Part shown: positions 25,554 through 35,300 of the stretch, in pieces | Layout: each line of letters opens with the position of its first letter | How positions within the stretch are numbered: position 1 is the stretch's first letter | Assembly (NCBI RefSeq): GCF_003325375.1 | Contig: NZ_CP030862.1 | Location: forward strand, 6,143,501-6,207,500 | Direction of reading: 5' to 3' | From: Streptomyces globosus | GTDB taxonomy: Bacteria > Actinomycetota > Actinomycetes > Streptomycetales > Streptomycetaceae | DNA: 64,000 bases | The notes under the pieces: model-generated | Told to the model about the DNA's origin: nothing | What the model saw: the letters and a program-made list of their open reading frames with translations, nothing else | Database searches by the model: none | Position numbers and translations under genes: made by a program

Positions 25554-26612
25554 TTAACCTATTTCCAGGTTCTGGCCGGGCTTGATGAGGTCGGCGTCCG
25601 AGCCGATGACCTGCTCGTTGGCCTGGTACAGCGCGCTCCAGCCGCCCTTGACGCCGGCGGCGTCCGCGATGGCGGCCAGGCTGTCGCCCTCCTTCACCGT
25701 GTACGAGGGCGCCGGCTCCTCGGCGGCGGGGGCGCCGCGGTGCTTCCCGGTGGCCGCCGTGGCGGCGGAGACGTCCGCCGGGTCGGTGGAGGCGCCCGGG
25801 GCCGGCGAGGCCGACGGGTCGGAGGGCGCCGCCGGGGAGCCCGGGGCGGCGGATTCGGGGGACCCGGAGGGCGCACCGGGCGCCGCGGGCGTCCCGGCGG
25901 TGTCGCCCGGCAGCGGGGTGCCCGGGGCGGTGGGGCTCGGCGTGGGGACCGCGGGGTCGGCGGGGTTCACGGGACCCGGGGTGACCGTGGGGTCGCCCGG
26001 GAACACCGGCGGGAGCGTCGGCGACGGCGTCGCACCGTCCGGGTCGGGCATGACGGGCAGTCCGACGGAGGGGGCGAGCGGCCCGGGGGGCGGGGTCGCC
26101 GGGGCGGGGGTCGGCGCGCCGTAGTCGGTGGGCCGGTGGCCGTCCGCGACGGGGACCTGGTCGTCCGGGCGGACCGGGGAGGGGCCGACGGCCCGGTGGC
26201 TGCCCGCGGAGCCCGGGTCCACGTCCGCGGCGGGGCCGTCCTGGGTCAGCCCGGCCGCGGCCGCGCACTGCGCCCAGGCCTGGGCGCCGCTGGCGGCGAG
26301 CACGCGCTCGGCGACCGCGATCTGCTGGGAGCGGCTGGCGAGGTCGGGGCGCTCGGCGAACTCCAGGCCGCCGGCGTTCTTCCACTGCTCCTGCGTGAAC
26401 GCCAGGCCGCCGTAGGAGCCGTTGCCCGTGTTGGCGCTCCACGTCCCGCCGCTCTCGCATTCGGCGACTTTGTCCCACGTCGCGGCTTCGGCCGCACTCG
26501 CGCCGGTGGCGGCGAGCAGCGGCATGGCCAGCGCGGAGCCGGTGACTCCGGCGGTGACGACGATGGCGGGTACCTGGCGGGGGCGTCTGTGGCGGCCGTT
26601 CCCGGAACGCAT
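25554..26612 (-). CDS. second resuscitation-promoting factor (Rpf domain, long Pro-rich linker, LysM)
   Basis: 352 aa secreted protein. Signal peptide about 1-40 (ends GASAAEAA), Rpf domain with TWDKVAECESGGTWSANTG and SYGGLAFTQEQWKNAGG, then ~160 residues of Pro/Gly/Ala/Ser-rich linker, and a C-terminal LysM (VKEGDSLAAIADAAGV). It probably hydrolyses peptidoglycan alongside its neighbour; the longer linker may span more of the wall. ATG at 26612 has AAAGGTG upstream; a second in-frame ATG six codons earlier lacks one. I see no riboswitch here, unlike its neighbour. Confidence 0.88.
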   Translation of the reverse strand: MRSGNGRHRRPRQVPAIVVTAGVTGSALAMPLLAATGASAAEAATWDKVAECESGGTWSANTGNGSYGGLAFTQEQWKNAGGLEFAERPDLASRSQQIAVAERVLAASGAQAWAQCAAAAGLTQDGPAADVDPGSAGSHRAVGPSPVRPDDQVPVADGHRPTDYGAPTPAPATPPPGPLAPSVGLPVMPDPDGATPSPTLPPVFPGDPTVTPGPVNPADPAVPTPSPTAPGTPLPGDTAGTPAAPGAPSGSPESAAPGSPAAPSDPSASPAPGASTDPADVSAATAATGKHRGAPAAEEPAPSYTVKEGDSLAAIADAAGVKGGWSALYQANEQVIGSDADLIKPGQNLEIG

Positions 26613-26714
26613 GTGATGCACCTTTCGCATAACGGCGTGGTAACGGCAGAACCTAGCGGCCTTCGAACGATTGTCACAAGTTGAGCAAGAAATTGATTTA
26701 CCATCAGAAACCCT

Positions 26715-27989
26715 TCAGATGTTTCGGGGTGTGAAGCGGACGGGAAGGGTGCGCAGGCCACGCATGATCAGTCCGCCCCGCCATCTCAGGTCCGCAGGCG
26801 GAACTGCCAGTTCCAGATCGGGCAGACGCGTCAGCAAAGTCGCAAGCGCCGTCTGACCCTCCAGCCGGGCGAGCGGCGCGCCCAGGCAGTAGTGGATCCC
26901 GTGCCCGTACCCCAGGTGCTGGTTGTCGCTCCGCGAGAGGTCCAGGGTGTCCGGTTCGGCGAACCGCGCCGGGTCCCGGTCGGCCGCGGCCAGGACGACC
27001 AGCACGGGGTCGCCGACCGCGATCTCCTGCCCGCCGAGGACCAGCGGCCGGGTGGCGAACCGCCAGGTCGCCAGCTCCACCGGCCCGTCGTAGCGGAGCA
27101 GTTCCTCGACGCCGGTCTCCAACAGGTCCCGCTCGCCGGCGGCGAGGGAGGCCTGGAGGCGGGCCCGCTCGCCCGGGTTCATGAAGAGGGAGTGGACGCC
27201 GTTGCCGATGAGGTTGACGGTGGTCTCGAAGCCCGCGAAGAGGAGGATGAACGCCATCGCGGTGGCCTCGGCCTCCGTCAGGTGGTCGCCGTGGTCGCTC
27301 GCCCGGATCAGGTCGGAGATGAGGTCATTGCCGAGGTCATCCCTTTTGCGGTGGATGAGTTCGCCGAGATAGGCCCGCATCTGCTTCACGGAACGGGCCA
27401 CCCCGCCCCGCGGCCCGCCGCCGTGCCGGATCATCATCCCGGCCCAGTCCCGGAAGTCGTCCTGGTCCTCCCGCGGGACGCCGAGCATCTCGCAGATGGC
27501 GTAGATGGGGAGCGGGAAGGCGAACTCGTGGATCAGGTCCGCCTCGCCGCGGCCCGCGAACGCGTCGATCAGATGGTCGGTCAGCTCCTGCACCCGCGGC
27601 GCGAACTCCGCCACCCTGCGCGGCGTGAACGCCTTCGACACCAGCCGCCGCAGCCGCGTGTGGTCCGGCGGGTCGATGTTGAGCAGGTGCGTCATCAGCT
27701 CGGCCTTGCGCTCCCCCGGGATCCCGGTCTTGCCCTTGGCGTGCGCCGGCTCCGCGTGGTGCTCCGGGTTCTTGCTCAGCCGCTGGTCGGCCAAGGCCTG
27801 GCGGGCGTCGGCGTACCGGGTCACCAGCCACGCCTCCACCCCGCTCGGCAGCCGCGTGCGGTGCACCGGGGAGTGCTCCCGCAGCCAGGCGTACGCCGGG
27901 TACGGGTCGGTGGCGAACTCCCAGTCGAACAGGGTGGGGCCCTGCGCGGGAGCGGGTTCTTCGGAGGCTGCGGAGGTCGGCTCGTGCAC
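26715..27989 (-). CDS. cytochrome P450 (CYP107-like)
   Basis: 424 aa soluble bacterial P450. I-helix oxygen motif LLFAGFETTVNL, ExxR in VEELLRYDGPVELATWRF, and the heme-binding loop LGYGHGIHYCLGAPLARLEG with the Cys thiolate ligand. The N-terminal and B-C region (NIDPPDHTRLRRLVSKAFT) are those of the CYP107/CYP105 macrolide-hydroxylase group. Substrate and redox partner unknown; no ferredoxin gene is adjacent. The GTG start has a GGGGG ribosome site. Confidence 0.92.
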   Translation of the reverse strand: MHEPTSAASEEPAPAQGPTLFDWEFATDPYPAYAWLREHSPVHRTRLPSGVEAWLVTRYADARQALADQRLSKNPEHHAEPAHAKGKTGIPGERKAELMTHLLNIDPPDHTRLRRLVSKAFTPRRVAEFAPRVQELTDHLIDAFAGRGEADLIHEFAFPLPIYAICEMLGVPREDQDDFRDWAGMMIRHGGGPRGGVARSVKQMRAYLGELIHRKRDDLGNDLISDLIRASDHGDHLTEAEATAMAFILLFAGFETTVNLIGNGVHSLFMNPGERARLQASLAAGERDLLETGVEELLRYDGPVELATWRFATRPLVLGGQEIAVGDPVLVVLAAADRDPARFAEPDTLDLSRSDNQHLGYGHGIHYCLGAPLARLEGQTALATLLTRLPDLELAVPPADLRWRGGLIMRGLRTLPVRFTPRNI

Positions 27990-28040
27990 GCCCCCGACCG
28001 TAACCCGCGCGCAGGCCCCCGCCCGCCGCTGCCGCTCCCC

Positions 28041-29102
28041 TTACTCCGCGGCCCCGCCCGCCCCGTCGGCCCCGTCCGCCCCGTCGGCGCCGGTGTCCCG
28101 GCCGGGGGCGGCGTCGAGGCCCTCCGCGGCGCGGATCGCGTCGCGGTAGGCGCGGGCCGCCGCCCGCAGGGCCGTCTCCGGGTCGGTGCCCTCCGCCTCG
28201 GCGCGCGCCGCGAGCCGCAGCAGCTCGTACCCGACGCCCTCGCCGGCCGGCAGGGCGACGGCCACCCCGCCCGCCCGCGCCCGCCCGGCGAGCTTCGCCG
28301 CGAGCGCCAGGCCGGGCTGGCCGAGCGGGATCCCGTCCGTGACCGACTCGCGCCGCTTCTCCACCGCCTTGGTGCGCTGCCAGTGCGCGCCGACGTCCTC
28401 CGCGGTCTCCGCCTCGGCGTCGCCGAAGACGTGCGGGTGGCGGTGGACCAGCTTCTCGACGAGGGTGCCCGCCACGTCGTCCACGGAGAACGGCTCCTCG
28501 GGGTGCTCCTCGGCGATCCGCGCGTGGAAGACCACCTGGAGCAGGACGTCGCCGAGCTCCTCGCGCAGCTCCTGCCGGCTGCCCTCCTCGATCGCCTCGA
28601 CCAGCTCGTACGACTCCTCGATGGCGTACTTCACCAGCCCCTGATGGGTCTGCCGGGAGGTCCACGGGCACTCGCGGCGGACCCGGTCCATCACCTGGAC
28701 GAGGTCGAGGAGCCGCGCCCCGGGCAGGTCGTAGGAGCCGGGCAGCAGCTCCAGCTCCGGCATCGCGACCCGGCCGGAGCCGGCGAGCCGGGCCAGCCCG
28801 TCGGTCAGCCGCCGGTCGCCCTCCCCGCCGGGGATGACCACGACCGTGCGCCCGCCGACGCAGGCATCGACCAGCTCCTGCGCGTCCGGCGCGGCGAAGC
28901 CGACCTCGACGCCGGCCTCGCGCAGGTACGGCAGCTGCGGGTGGTCCGCGGCGGCGCACAGCACCTCGTCCGCGGTGCGCAGCGCCTGCCAGGCCGGCCA
29001 GGACAGCAGTCCGGGCGCGACCCGGTGGCTGACGGTCAGCAGGACGATCCGCCCGGTGTCGGGGGCGGCGGGGGCGGCGGGTTCGGCGGAGTGGGAGTTC
29101 AC
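28041..29102 (-). CDS. mazG: nucleoside triphosphate pyrophosphohydrolase
   Basis: 353 aa. The C-terminal half holds a MazG helical domain: CPWTSRQTHQGLVKYAIEES, the metal-binding EESYELVEAIEEG and EELGDVLLQVVFHARIAEE. It cleaves non-canonical (d)NTPs to NMP and pyrophosphate. The N-terminal ~110 residues (GRIVLLTVSHRVAPGLLSWPA...) look like the degenerate methylase-like extension found in Gram-positive MazG proteins. GTG start. The C terminus ends in GADGADGADGAGG repeats. Confidence 0.9.
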   Translation of the reverse strand: MNSHSAEPAAPAAPDTGRIVLLTVSHRVAPGLLSWPAWQALRTADEVLCAAADHPQLPYLREAGVEVGFAAPDAQELVDACVGGRTVVVIPGGEGDRRLTDGLARLAGSGRVAMPELELLPGSYDLPGARLLDLVQVMDRVRRECPWTSRQTHQGLVKYAIEESYELVEAIEEGSRQELREELGDVLLQVVFHARIAEEHPEEPFSVDDVAGTLVEKLVHRHPHVFGDAEAETAEDVGAHWQRTKAVEKRRESVTDGIPLGQPGLALAAKLAGRARAGGVAVALPAGEGVGYELLRLAARAEAEGTDPETALRAAARAYRDAIRAAEGLDAAPGRDTGADGADGADGAGGAAE

Positions 29103-29157
29103 CCTTCGAACCTACCGCCCTGCGCCGGACCGCGGCGGCGGGCCCCCGGGGGCCGGG

Positions 29158-29784
29158 TCAGGCGCCCGCGGCGGGCTGCTCGGGCCGGGTCCGCTGGGTG
29201 ATCCAGGGGGTGGCCTGGTCGCCGAGGACGATCTGCTGGGCGTCCCACACGCCGTAGCGCGGGTTCACCTTGATGTGCAGCTCCTTCGCGGCGGCCGCGA
29301 GCCGCTCCAGCGCCTTGTCCTGGCTGCCGTAGTGCTCGAAGAGCTTGTCGCGCAGCAGCTTGAAGCGGGCGTCCGCCTCCAGCTGTGCGGGCGCCAGCTG
29401 CGCCTGCTCCAGCGCGGAGGCCTCCAGCCGCTCGCTGCTGCCGGCCTTCTCCAGCTGTGCCTGGCGGAACTCGCCGACCTCCCGCGGGGAGACCGTCACC
29501 CCCGCGTCCTTCGCGGCGCGCTCCAGGACGGCGGTCTGGATCATCTTGTTGAGCTTGACCCGCTCCAGGCCCGGCGAGGACTGGATCAGCTGGGCGGCGC
29601 TGCCCTCGGCCCGGTTCTGGGCGTCGCGGACGGCGACCACCTGGGCCTGGAGTGCGGAGGTCGTGATCCGCTCGCCGCCGACGACGGCCGCGGTCCCGGG
29701 CCGGGCCCCGCCCGAGCAGGCGGACAGCAGGGGGGCCGCGACGAGCAGGGCGGCGGAGACGGAGAGCGCTGTGCGACGGTGCAA
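29158..29784 (-). CDS. SurA N-terminal-domain lipoprotein
   Basis: 208 aa. A lipoprotein signal peptide (LSVSAALLVAAPLLSACSG) gives Cys at the +1 of the lipobox LSAC, so it is anchored on the outer face of the membrane. The following helical region (VVGGERITTSALQAQVVAVRDA, TVSPREVGEFRQAQLEKAG) matches the SurA/PrsA chaperone N-domain; no complete parvulin isomerase domain is present. It probably helps secreted proteins fold. The start is TTG at 29784, the only start codon 6 bases after GGAGG. Confidence 0.82.
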   Translation of the reverse strand: MHRRTALSVSAALLVAAPLLSACSGGARPGTAAVVGGERITTSALQAQVVAVRDAQNRAEGSAAQLIQSSPGLERVKLNKMIQTAVLERAAKDAGVTVSPREVGEFRQAQLEKAGSSERLEASALEQAQLAPAQLEADARFKLLRDKLFEHYGSQDKALERLAAAAKELHIKVNPRYGVWDAQQIVLGDQATPWITQRTRPEQPAAGA

Positions 29785-29939
29785 AGGAGCCTCCAGGGCC
29801 GGGAGATTGTGCGTCGGTGCACAAAGGCCGTGCGGTGATCGATGGTATGCAGTCGGGGTGGTCCGGGCCACCCGTTCGACCAACGAGTCCCCTGGTGTCG
29901 CGGGTACGCCCCCGCCGCCCCCGGCCGGGCGGCACACGG

Positions 29940-31439
29940 TCAGCGGACCCGGGTCAGCCAATCCAGGGTCCGCCGGACCTCCGCGGAGAAGGGGTGCCCG
30001 GGGCCGTGCACGCGGTCCGCGTCGAACAGCAGCCGGGCCAGGGTGTCGTGCGCGGCGGGCCGGTCGCCCAGCGACAGCAGCAGGTGCCCGATCCGCCGCC
30101 GCACCTCAAGCGGCAGCCCCGGGTCCGGGTTGGCGTAGTGGTTCTCGAACAGCGGCAGCAGCGACCGGTACTCCGCCAGCGCCGCCGCCGGCTCGCCGAG
30201 CTGCTCCAGGCACTGCGCGGCGTCGTAGCGGAACCGCAGCGACTGCGGGTCGCCCGCGGGGAACTCGTCGGCCAGCCGGCGCAGTTCGGGCAGGGCCCGG
30301 CGGTACTGGCCGTCGTCCATCAGCGTGGCCGCGTACTGCTTGCGCAGGGAGCGCACCACGGGCGAGTGCTCGCCGTGCTGGGCGGCCGCGGCCGGGAGGA
30401 TCCCGCCGAGGATGTCCACGGCCTGCGTCAGGCGGCCCTGGTCGAGCAGGCTGCGCGCCTCGTCGACGGCGGCTCCGATGTCCGGCCGCGGCGGGGCCGT
30501 CGGCTGCGGCGGGATCGCCGTGCTCCGGTCCGGCCACGGCGCGTGCGGCCGCAGGAAGGGGCGGCTCGGGTCCAGGGACGCCGACGGCGCGCCCTGCTTG
30601 GGCAGCAGCGGCGCCAGGGCCTCGTACACGGCCTGCGCGGAGGCGGGCCGGTCCTGCGGGTCCTTGGCCAGCATGTGGAGCAGTACGGCCTCCAGCTGGT
30701 GGGGGATCTCCGGGCGGGTCCGGCGCACGGGCGCCGGGGGCTCGTACAGGTGGCGGTGGAGCACGCCGAGCGCGGTGGAGCCGGCGAAGGGCACGTTCCC
30801 GCTGAGGAGTTCGTAGAGCAGCACGCCGAGCGCGTACAGGTCGGTGTACGGGCCGACCGCGCCGCCCATCGCCTGCTCGGGGGCCATGTACGCCGGGCTG
30901 CCGATCGGCGTGCCGGTGCTGGTGAGGCGGGTGGTGTCGGTGTCCATCACCGAGGCGACGCCGAGGTCGAGGACGAGGACGGTGCCGTCCGGGCGGACCA
31001 TCACGTTCCGCGGCTTGAGGTCGCGGTGGACGATCGGCACCGCGTGCACCGCGGACAGCACCCCGCACAGCTGCGCGACCACCGACACCGCCCACGGCCA
31101 CGGGTACGGGTCGTGCGCGGCCAGGTGGTCGGCGAGGTTCTCGCCCTCGACGTAGCCCATGACCAGGAACAGCTCGTCGCCGTCGCTGCCCGCGTCGTGG
31201 ACCGTGACCAGGCCCGGGTGGTCCACCTGCGCCGTCACCCGGCACTCGCGCACGAAGCGGCGCCGCAGCTCCTCGGCGACGGAGCCGGGACCGGCCACCT
31301 TGTCCGGGCGGAGCAGCTTGACCGCGACGCGCCGGTCCAGGCGCTGGTCGTACGCCGTCCACACCTGGCCCATGCCGCCCTGGCCCAGCAGCGACGCGAG
31401 GCGGTAGCGCTCACCGATGATCCGGCCGTCGTCCGTCAC
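29940..31439 (-). CDS. soluble serine/threonine protein kinase with TPR-like tail
   Basis: 499 aa. Kinase domain 1-~270: LGQGGMGQVW loop, Lys41 in VAVKLL, catalytic HRDLKPRNVMV, DLG in place of DFG (VLVLDLGVAS), GSPAYMAPEQ. After a Pro-rich hinge, the C-terminal ~200 residues form helical repeats (AVDEARSLLDQGRLTQAVDIL, RALPELRRLADEFP, ALAEYRSLLPLFENHY) like TPRs. No membrane helix and no PASTA domains, so it is cytosolic. Its GTG overlaps the stop of the upstream membrane-protein gene (GTGA). Confidence 0.9.
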   Translation of the reverse strand: MTDDGRIIGERYRLASLLGQGGMGQVWTAYDQRLDRRVAVKLLRPDKVAGPGSVAEELRRRFVRECRVTAQVDHPGLVTVHDAGSDGDELFLVMGYVEGENLADHLAAHDPYPWPWAVSVVAQLCGVLSAVHAVPIVHRDLKPRNVMVRPDGTVLVLDLGVASVMDTDTTRLTSTGTPIGSPAYMAPEQAMGGAVGPYTDLYALGVLLYELLSGNVPFAGSTALGVLHRHLYEPPAPVRRTRPEIPHQLEAVLLHMLAKDPQDRPASAQAVYEALAPLLPKQGAPSASLDPSRPFLRPHAPWPDRSTAIPPQPTAPPRPDIGAAVDEARSLLDQGRLTQAVDILGGILPAAAAQHGEHSPVVRSLRKQYAATLMDDGQYRRALPELRRLADEFPAGDPQSLRFRYDAAQCLEQLGEPAAALAEYRSLLPLFENHYANPDPGLPLEVRRRIGHLLLSLGDRPAAHDTLARLLFDADRVHGPGHPFSAEVRRTLDWLTRVR

Positions 31440-32056
31440 CGGCCCGTGCCCTCACCGTCGGCCGGGGGCCGGTTCGGGTGCGGGGTCTCCTTGCGCAGCA
31501 GCTCGCTCAGCTCGTCGAGCTCGGCGCGGACCTGCCCGATGCGCGGCGGGGTGGCGGGGCCGGGTCCGGGCTGCGCCGGGCGCGGCACCGGGGTCGGCGT
31601 GTGGTGCACCGGCTGGTGCGGCTGCGGGTAGCCGTACGCCGGCCCGGCCGTCTGCTGCGGGGGCGCGTACGGGGCGGCGGGCTGCGGCGGGTACCAGGCG
31701 GCGGAGCGGGCCGCGGCCCTGGCCTCGTAGTGCCGGATGTCGGCGACGAGGAAGTAGATGCAGGTGGCGACACCGGTCAGGATCGTGCCGAAGGCGCCGG
31801 TGTTGCCCTGCCAGCCGTCGGTATTGGGCGTCGGGTCGGCGCCGATCAGCGCGAGCCAGCCGACGGTGAGGGCGAAGTTGACGGCGAGGAGGATCCAGTC
31901 GGCGGACTTGCGGGTCACGACCGCGAGCCGCAGCATCGTGGCCCATCCCAGGAAGCCGCAGGTGAGGACGGGCAGCAGGGCGAACAGCACGCGCAACGCC
32001 ACCACACCCCCGGAACTGGGCTGGGGCTGCTGCGGCGGGAGGCCGGGGCCGTGCAT
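31436..32056 (-). CDS. small membrane protein paired with the kinase
   Basis: 206 aa, family not recognised. Three hydrophobic segments are visible (VALRVLFALLPVLTCGFLGW, WILLAVNFALTVGWLALIG, AFGTILTGVATCIYFLVAD), then a Pro/Tyr/Gln-rich cytoplasmic tail and a charged C-terminal helix (QVRAELDELSELLRKE). Co-translated with the kinase, so it may localise it or be its substrate. AGGAG lies 6 bases before the ATG; on the minus strand TATACC (32098-32103) is a good -10 box. Confidence 0.7.
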   Translation of the reverse strand: MHGPGLPPQQPQPSSGGVVALRVLFALLPVLTCGFLGWATMLRLAVVTRKSADWILLAVNFALTVGWLALIGADPTPNTDGWQGNTGAFGTILTGVATCIYFLVADIRHYEARAAARSAAWYPPQPAAPYAPPQQTAGPAYGYPQPHQPVHHTPTPVPRPAQPGPGPATPPRIGQVRAELDELSELLRKETPHPNRPPADGEGTGR

Positions 32057-32263
32057 CGCTGCTCCTGACGGACCGTGTCGACAAGTTCAGGTCTGAGGGT
32101 ATACAGCGTTTCCGGCCGTCAGTGAGGGGATGCGCGCAACCGTTGCAGCCTCGCAGCACACGCCCCCGCCACGCGCCCCCGGCGAAGGTCCGCACCGCCC
32201 GCCGGCCGGCCGGCGGCACCGGGCTGGCCTCGTCCCACCGACCACACCCCCGGGGGGACAACC

Positions 32264-32329
32264 ATGACCGTCAGCCGTTCCAGAGCGGTTGCCGCCGCCG
32301 TCGCCCCCGAGGACATCGTGGAGCCCTGA
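32264..32329 (+). CDS. possible 21-codon small peptide
   Basis: ATG at 32264 follows GGGGGGACAACC and encodes the hydrophilic peptide MTVSRSRAVAAAVAPEDIVE plus Pro, ending just before the mfd terminator. No family is recognised. Ribosome-site quality is the only support. Confidence 0.25.
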   Translation: MTVSRSRAVAAAVAPEDIVEP

Positions 32330-32339
32330 CACGGCCGCG

Positions 32340-32372
32340 GCGGCCGGGACCCGCAGCAGGGGTCCCGGCCGC
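32340..32372 (-). terminator. terminator of mfd
   Basis: GCGGCCGGGACCC (32340-32352) is complementary to GGGTCCCGGCCGC (32360-32372). The intergenic bases 32104-32263 hold nothing else that I recognise. Confidence 0.75.
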
Positions 32373-32383
32373 GGGCCGGCCGG

Positions 32384-35300
32384 TCAGGAGCCCAGGACCG
32401 TCGTCAGGAACTCGCCGGTCCAGGCCAGCAGTTCCCGGCCGACCAGCGGCTTCCCGCCGACCCGCGCCGTCTTCGGCCGCGGGACCAGCACCTGCGACGC
32501 CGCCGGCTTCAGCACCGACCCCGGGTAGAGCCGCTTCAGCCGCAGCTCCTGCGACTCCCGCAGCTCCACCGGCCCGAACCGCACGTTCGGCCCCTGGAGG
32601 GTGATGTCGCCGACCCCGCAGGCCCGTGCCAGCATCCGCAGCCCCGCCACCAGCAGCAGGTTCTCCACCGGCTCGGGCAGCTTGCCGTAGCGGTCGGTGA
32701 GCTCCTCCCGCACCGCCTTGACGTCCTCCTCGGAGTTCACCGAGGCGATCGCCCGGTACGCCTGCAGGCGCAGCCGCTCCCCCGGCGCGTAGTCGTGCGG
32801 GACGTGCGCGTCGACCGGAAGCTCGATCTTCACCTCCAGCGGCGGCTCCTCCTCCGCCCCGCCCTCGACGGCCGCCCGGTAGTCGGCCACCGCCTCGCCG
32901 ACCATCCGGATGTACAGGTCGAAGCCGACGCCCGCGATGTGCCCGGACTGCTCCCCGCCGAGCAGGTTCCCCGCACCGCGGATCTCCAGGTCCTTCATCG
33001 CCACGTACATGCCGGCGCCCATCTCGGTGTGCTGGGCGATCGTCGCGAGCCGCTCGTGCGCGGTCTCCGTCAGCGGCTTCTCCGGCGGGTACAGGAAGTA
33101 CGCGTACCCCCGCTCCCGGCCGCGCCCGACCCGGCCGCGCAGCTGGTGCAGCTGCGACAGGCCGAAGTTGTCGCCGCGCTCCACGATCAGGGTGTTGGCG
33201 TTCGAGATGTCGATCCCGGACTCCACGATCGTCGTCGAGACGAGCACGTCGAACTTCTTCTCCCAGAAGTCCACGACGACCTGTTCGAGGGCCTGCTCCG
33301 ACATCTGCCCGTGCGCCGTCGCGATCCGCGCCTCCGGCACGATCTCCCGCAGCCGGGCCGCCGCCCGGTCGATCGACTCGACCCGGTTGTGGATGTAGAA
33401 GCACTGCCCCTCGCGCAGCAGCTCCCGCCGGATCGCCGCCCCGATCTGCTTCTCCTCGTACGGGCCGACGAACGTCAGCACCGGGTGCCGCTCCTCCGGC
33501 GGCGTGGTGATCGTCGACATCTCGCGGATGCCCGTCACCGCCATCTCCAGGGTCCGCGGGATCGGCGTCGCCGACATCGTCAGCACGTCCACGTTCGCCC
33601 GCAGCTTCTTCAGCTGCTCCTTGTGCTCGACGCCGAACCGCTGCTCCTCGTCGACGATGACCAGGCCGAGGTCCTTGAACTTCGTCTCCTGCGAGAACAG
33701 GCGGTGCGTGCCGATCACCACGTCCACCGAGCCGTCCTTCAGGCCCTCCAGGGTGGCCTTGGCCTCGGTGTCGCTCTGGAACCGCGACAGCGCCCTCACG
33801 TTCACCGGGAACTGGCTGTACCGCTCGGAGAACGTGCCGAAGTGCTGCTGCACCAGCAGCGTCGTCGGGACGAGCACGGCGACCTGCTTGCCGTCCTGCA
33901 CCGCCTTGAACGCCGCCCGCACCGCGATCTCGGTCTTGCCGTAGCCGACGTCGCCGCACACCAGCCGGTCCATGGGCACGGACTTCTCCATGTCCTCCTT
34001 GACCTCGGCGATCGTCGTCAGCTGGTCGGGCGTCTCCGCGTACGGGAACGCGTCCTCCAGCTCGCGCTGCCAGGGCGTGTCCGGGCCGAAGGAGTGGCCG
34101 GGCGCCGCCATCCGCGCGCTGTACAGCTTGATCAGGTCGGCGGCGATCTCCTTGACCGCCTTCTTCGCGCGGGCCTTCGTCTTCGTCCAGTCGGCGCCGC
34201 CGAGCCGGTGCAGCGTCGGCGCCTCGCCGCCCACGTACTTGGTGACCTGCTCCAGCTGGTCCGTCGGGATGTACAGCCGGTCGCCGGGCTGGCCCCGCTT
34301 GGCGGGCGCGTACTCCACCAGCAGGTACTCGCGGGTGGCGCCCTGCACGGTGCGCTGCACCATCTCGATGTAGCGGCCCACGCCGTGCTGCTCGTGGACG
34401 ATGTAGTCGCCCGCCTCCAGGGTGAGCGGGTCGATGGACTTGCGGCGCCGCGTCGGCATCCGGCCGAGGTCCTTCACGGCCGTCCGCTGCCCCGTCAGGT
34501 CCGTCTCCGTCAGGACCGCCAGCCGCAGCGCCGGGTCGACGAAGCCGGTGGCGAGCGCCCCGCACGCCACGTGGACGAGGCCGGTCGCCAGCTCGCCGAG
34601 CCCGGCCTCCAGGCGGGCCGCGATGCCCTCGCCGGACAGCACCTCGACGGTGCGGGCGGCGGGTCCGTGGCCCTCGGTCAGGTAGACGGTGCGCCAGCCG
34701 TCGGCGATCCAGCCCTTGGTGTCGGCGAGCGCGCGGGCGGTGTCGCCGCGGTAGGCCTCCGCGGCCTGCATGCCCAGCTTGAGGGTGTCGGCGGACAGCT
34801 CCTCGTCGGCGGCGAACGGCGAGACGGACCACCACATCATGCCGAGCTCGCGCGCCCGGTCGCGGACGTCGGCGATGCCGCGCAGCGAGGCGGCGCCGAC
34901 GTCGATCGGGGCCTCGCCGCCGCCGGCGGTGGCCGCCCAGGACGCCATCAGGAACTCCTGGCTGGTGGCGACGAGGTCCGCGGCGCGCGTGCGGACCCGC
35001 TCCGGGTCGCAGACGACGGCCATCGACCCGGCGGGCAGCACGTCGACGAGGAGCTCCATGTCGTCGACGAGGACCGGCGCGAGGGACTCCATGCCCTCCA
35101 CCGCGATCCCCTCGGCGATCTTCCCGAGGAGTTCGCCGAGCTCGGGGTGGTCCTCGGCCAGGGCCGCGGCCCGCTCGCGGACCTCGGCCGTCAGCAGCAG
35201 CTCGCGGCAGGGCGGCGCCCACAGCCCGTGCTCGGCGATCTCCAGGGACCGCTGGTCGGCGACCTTGAAGTAGCGGACCTCCTCGACCTCGTCGCCCCAG

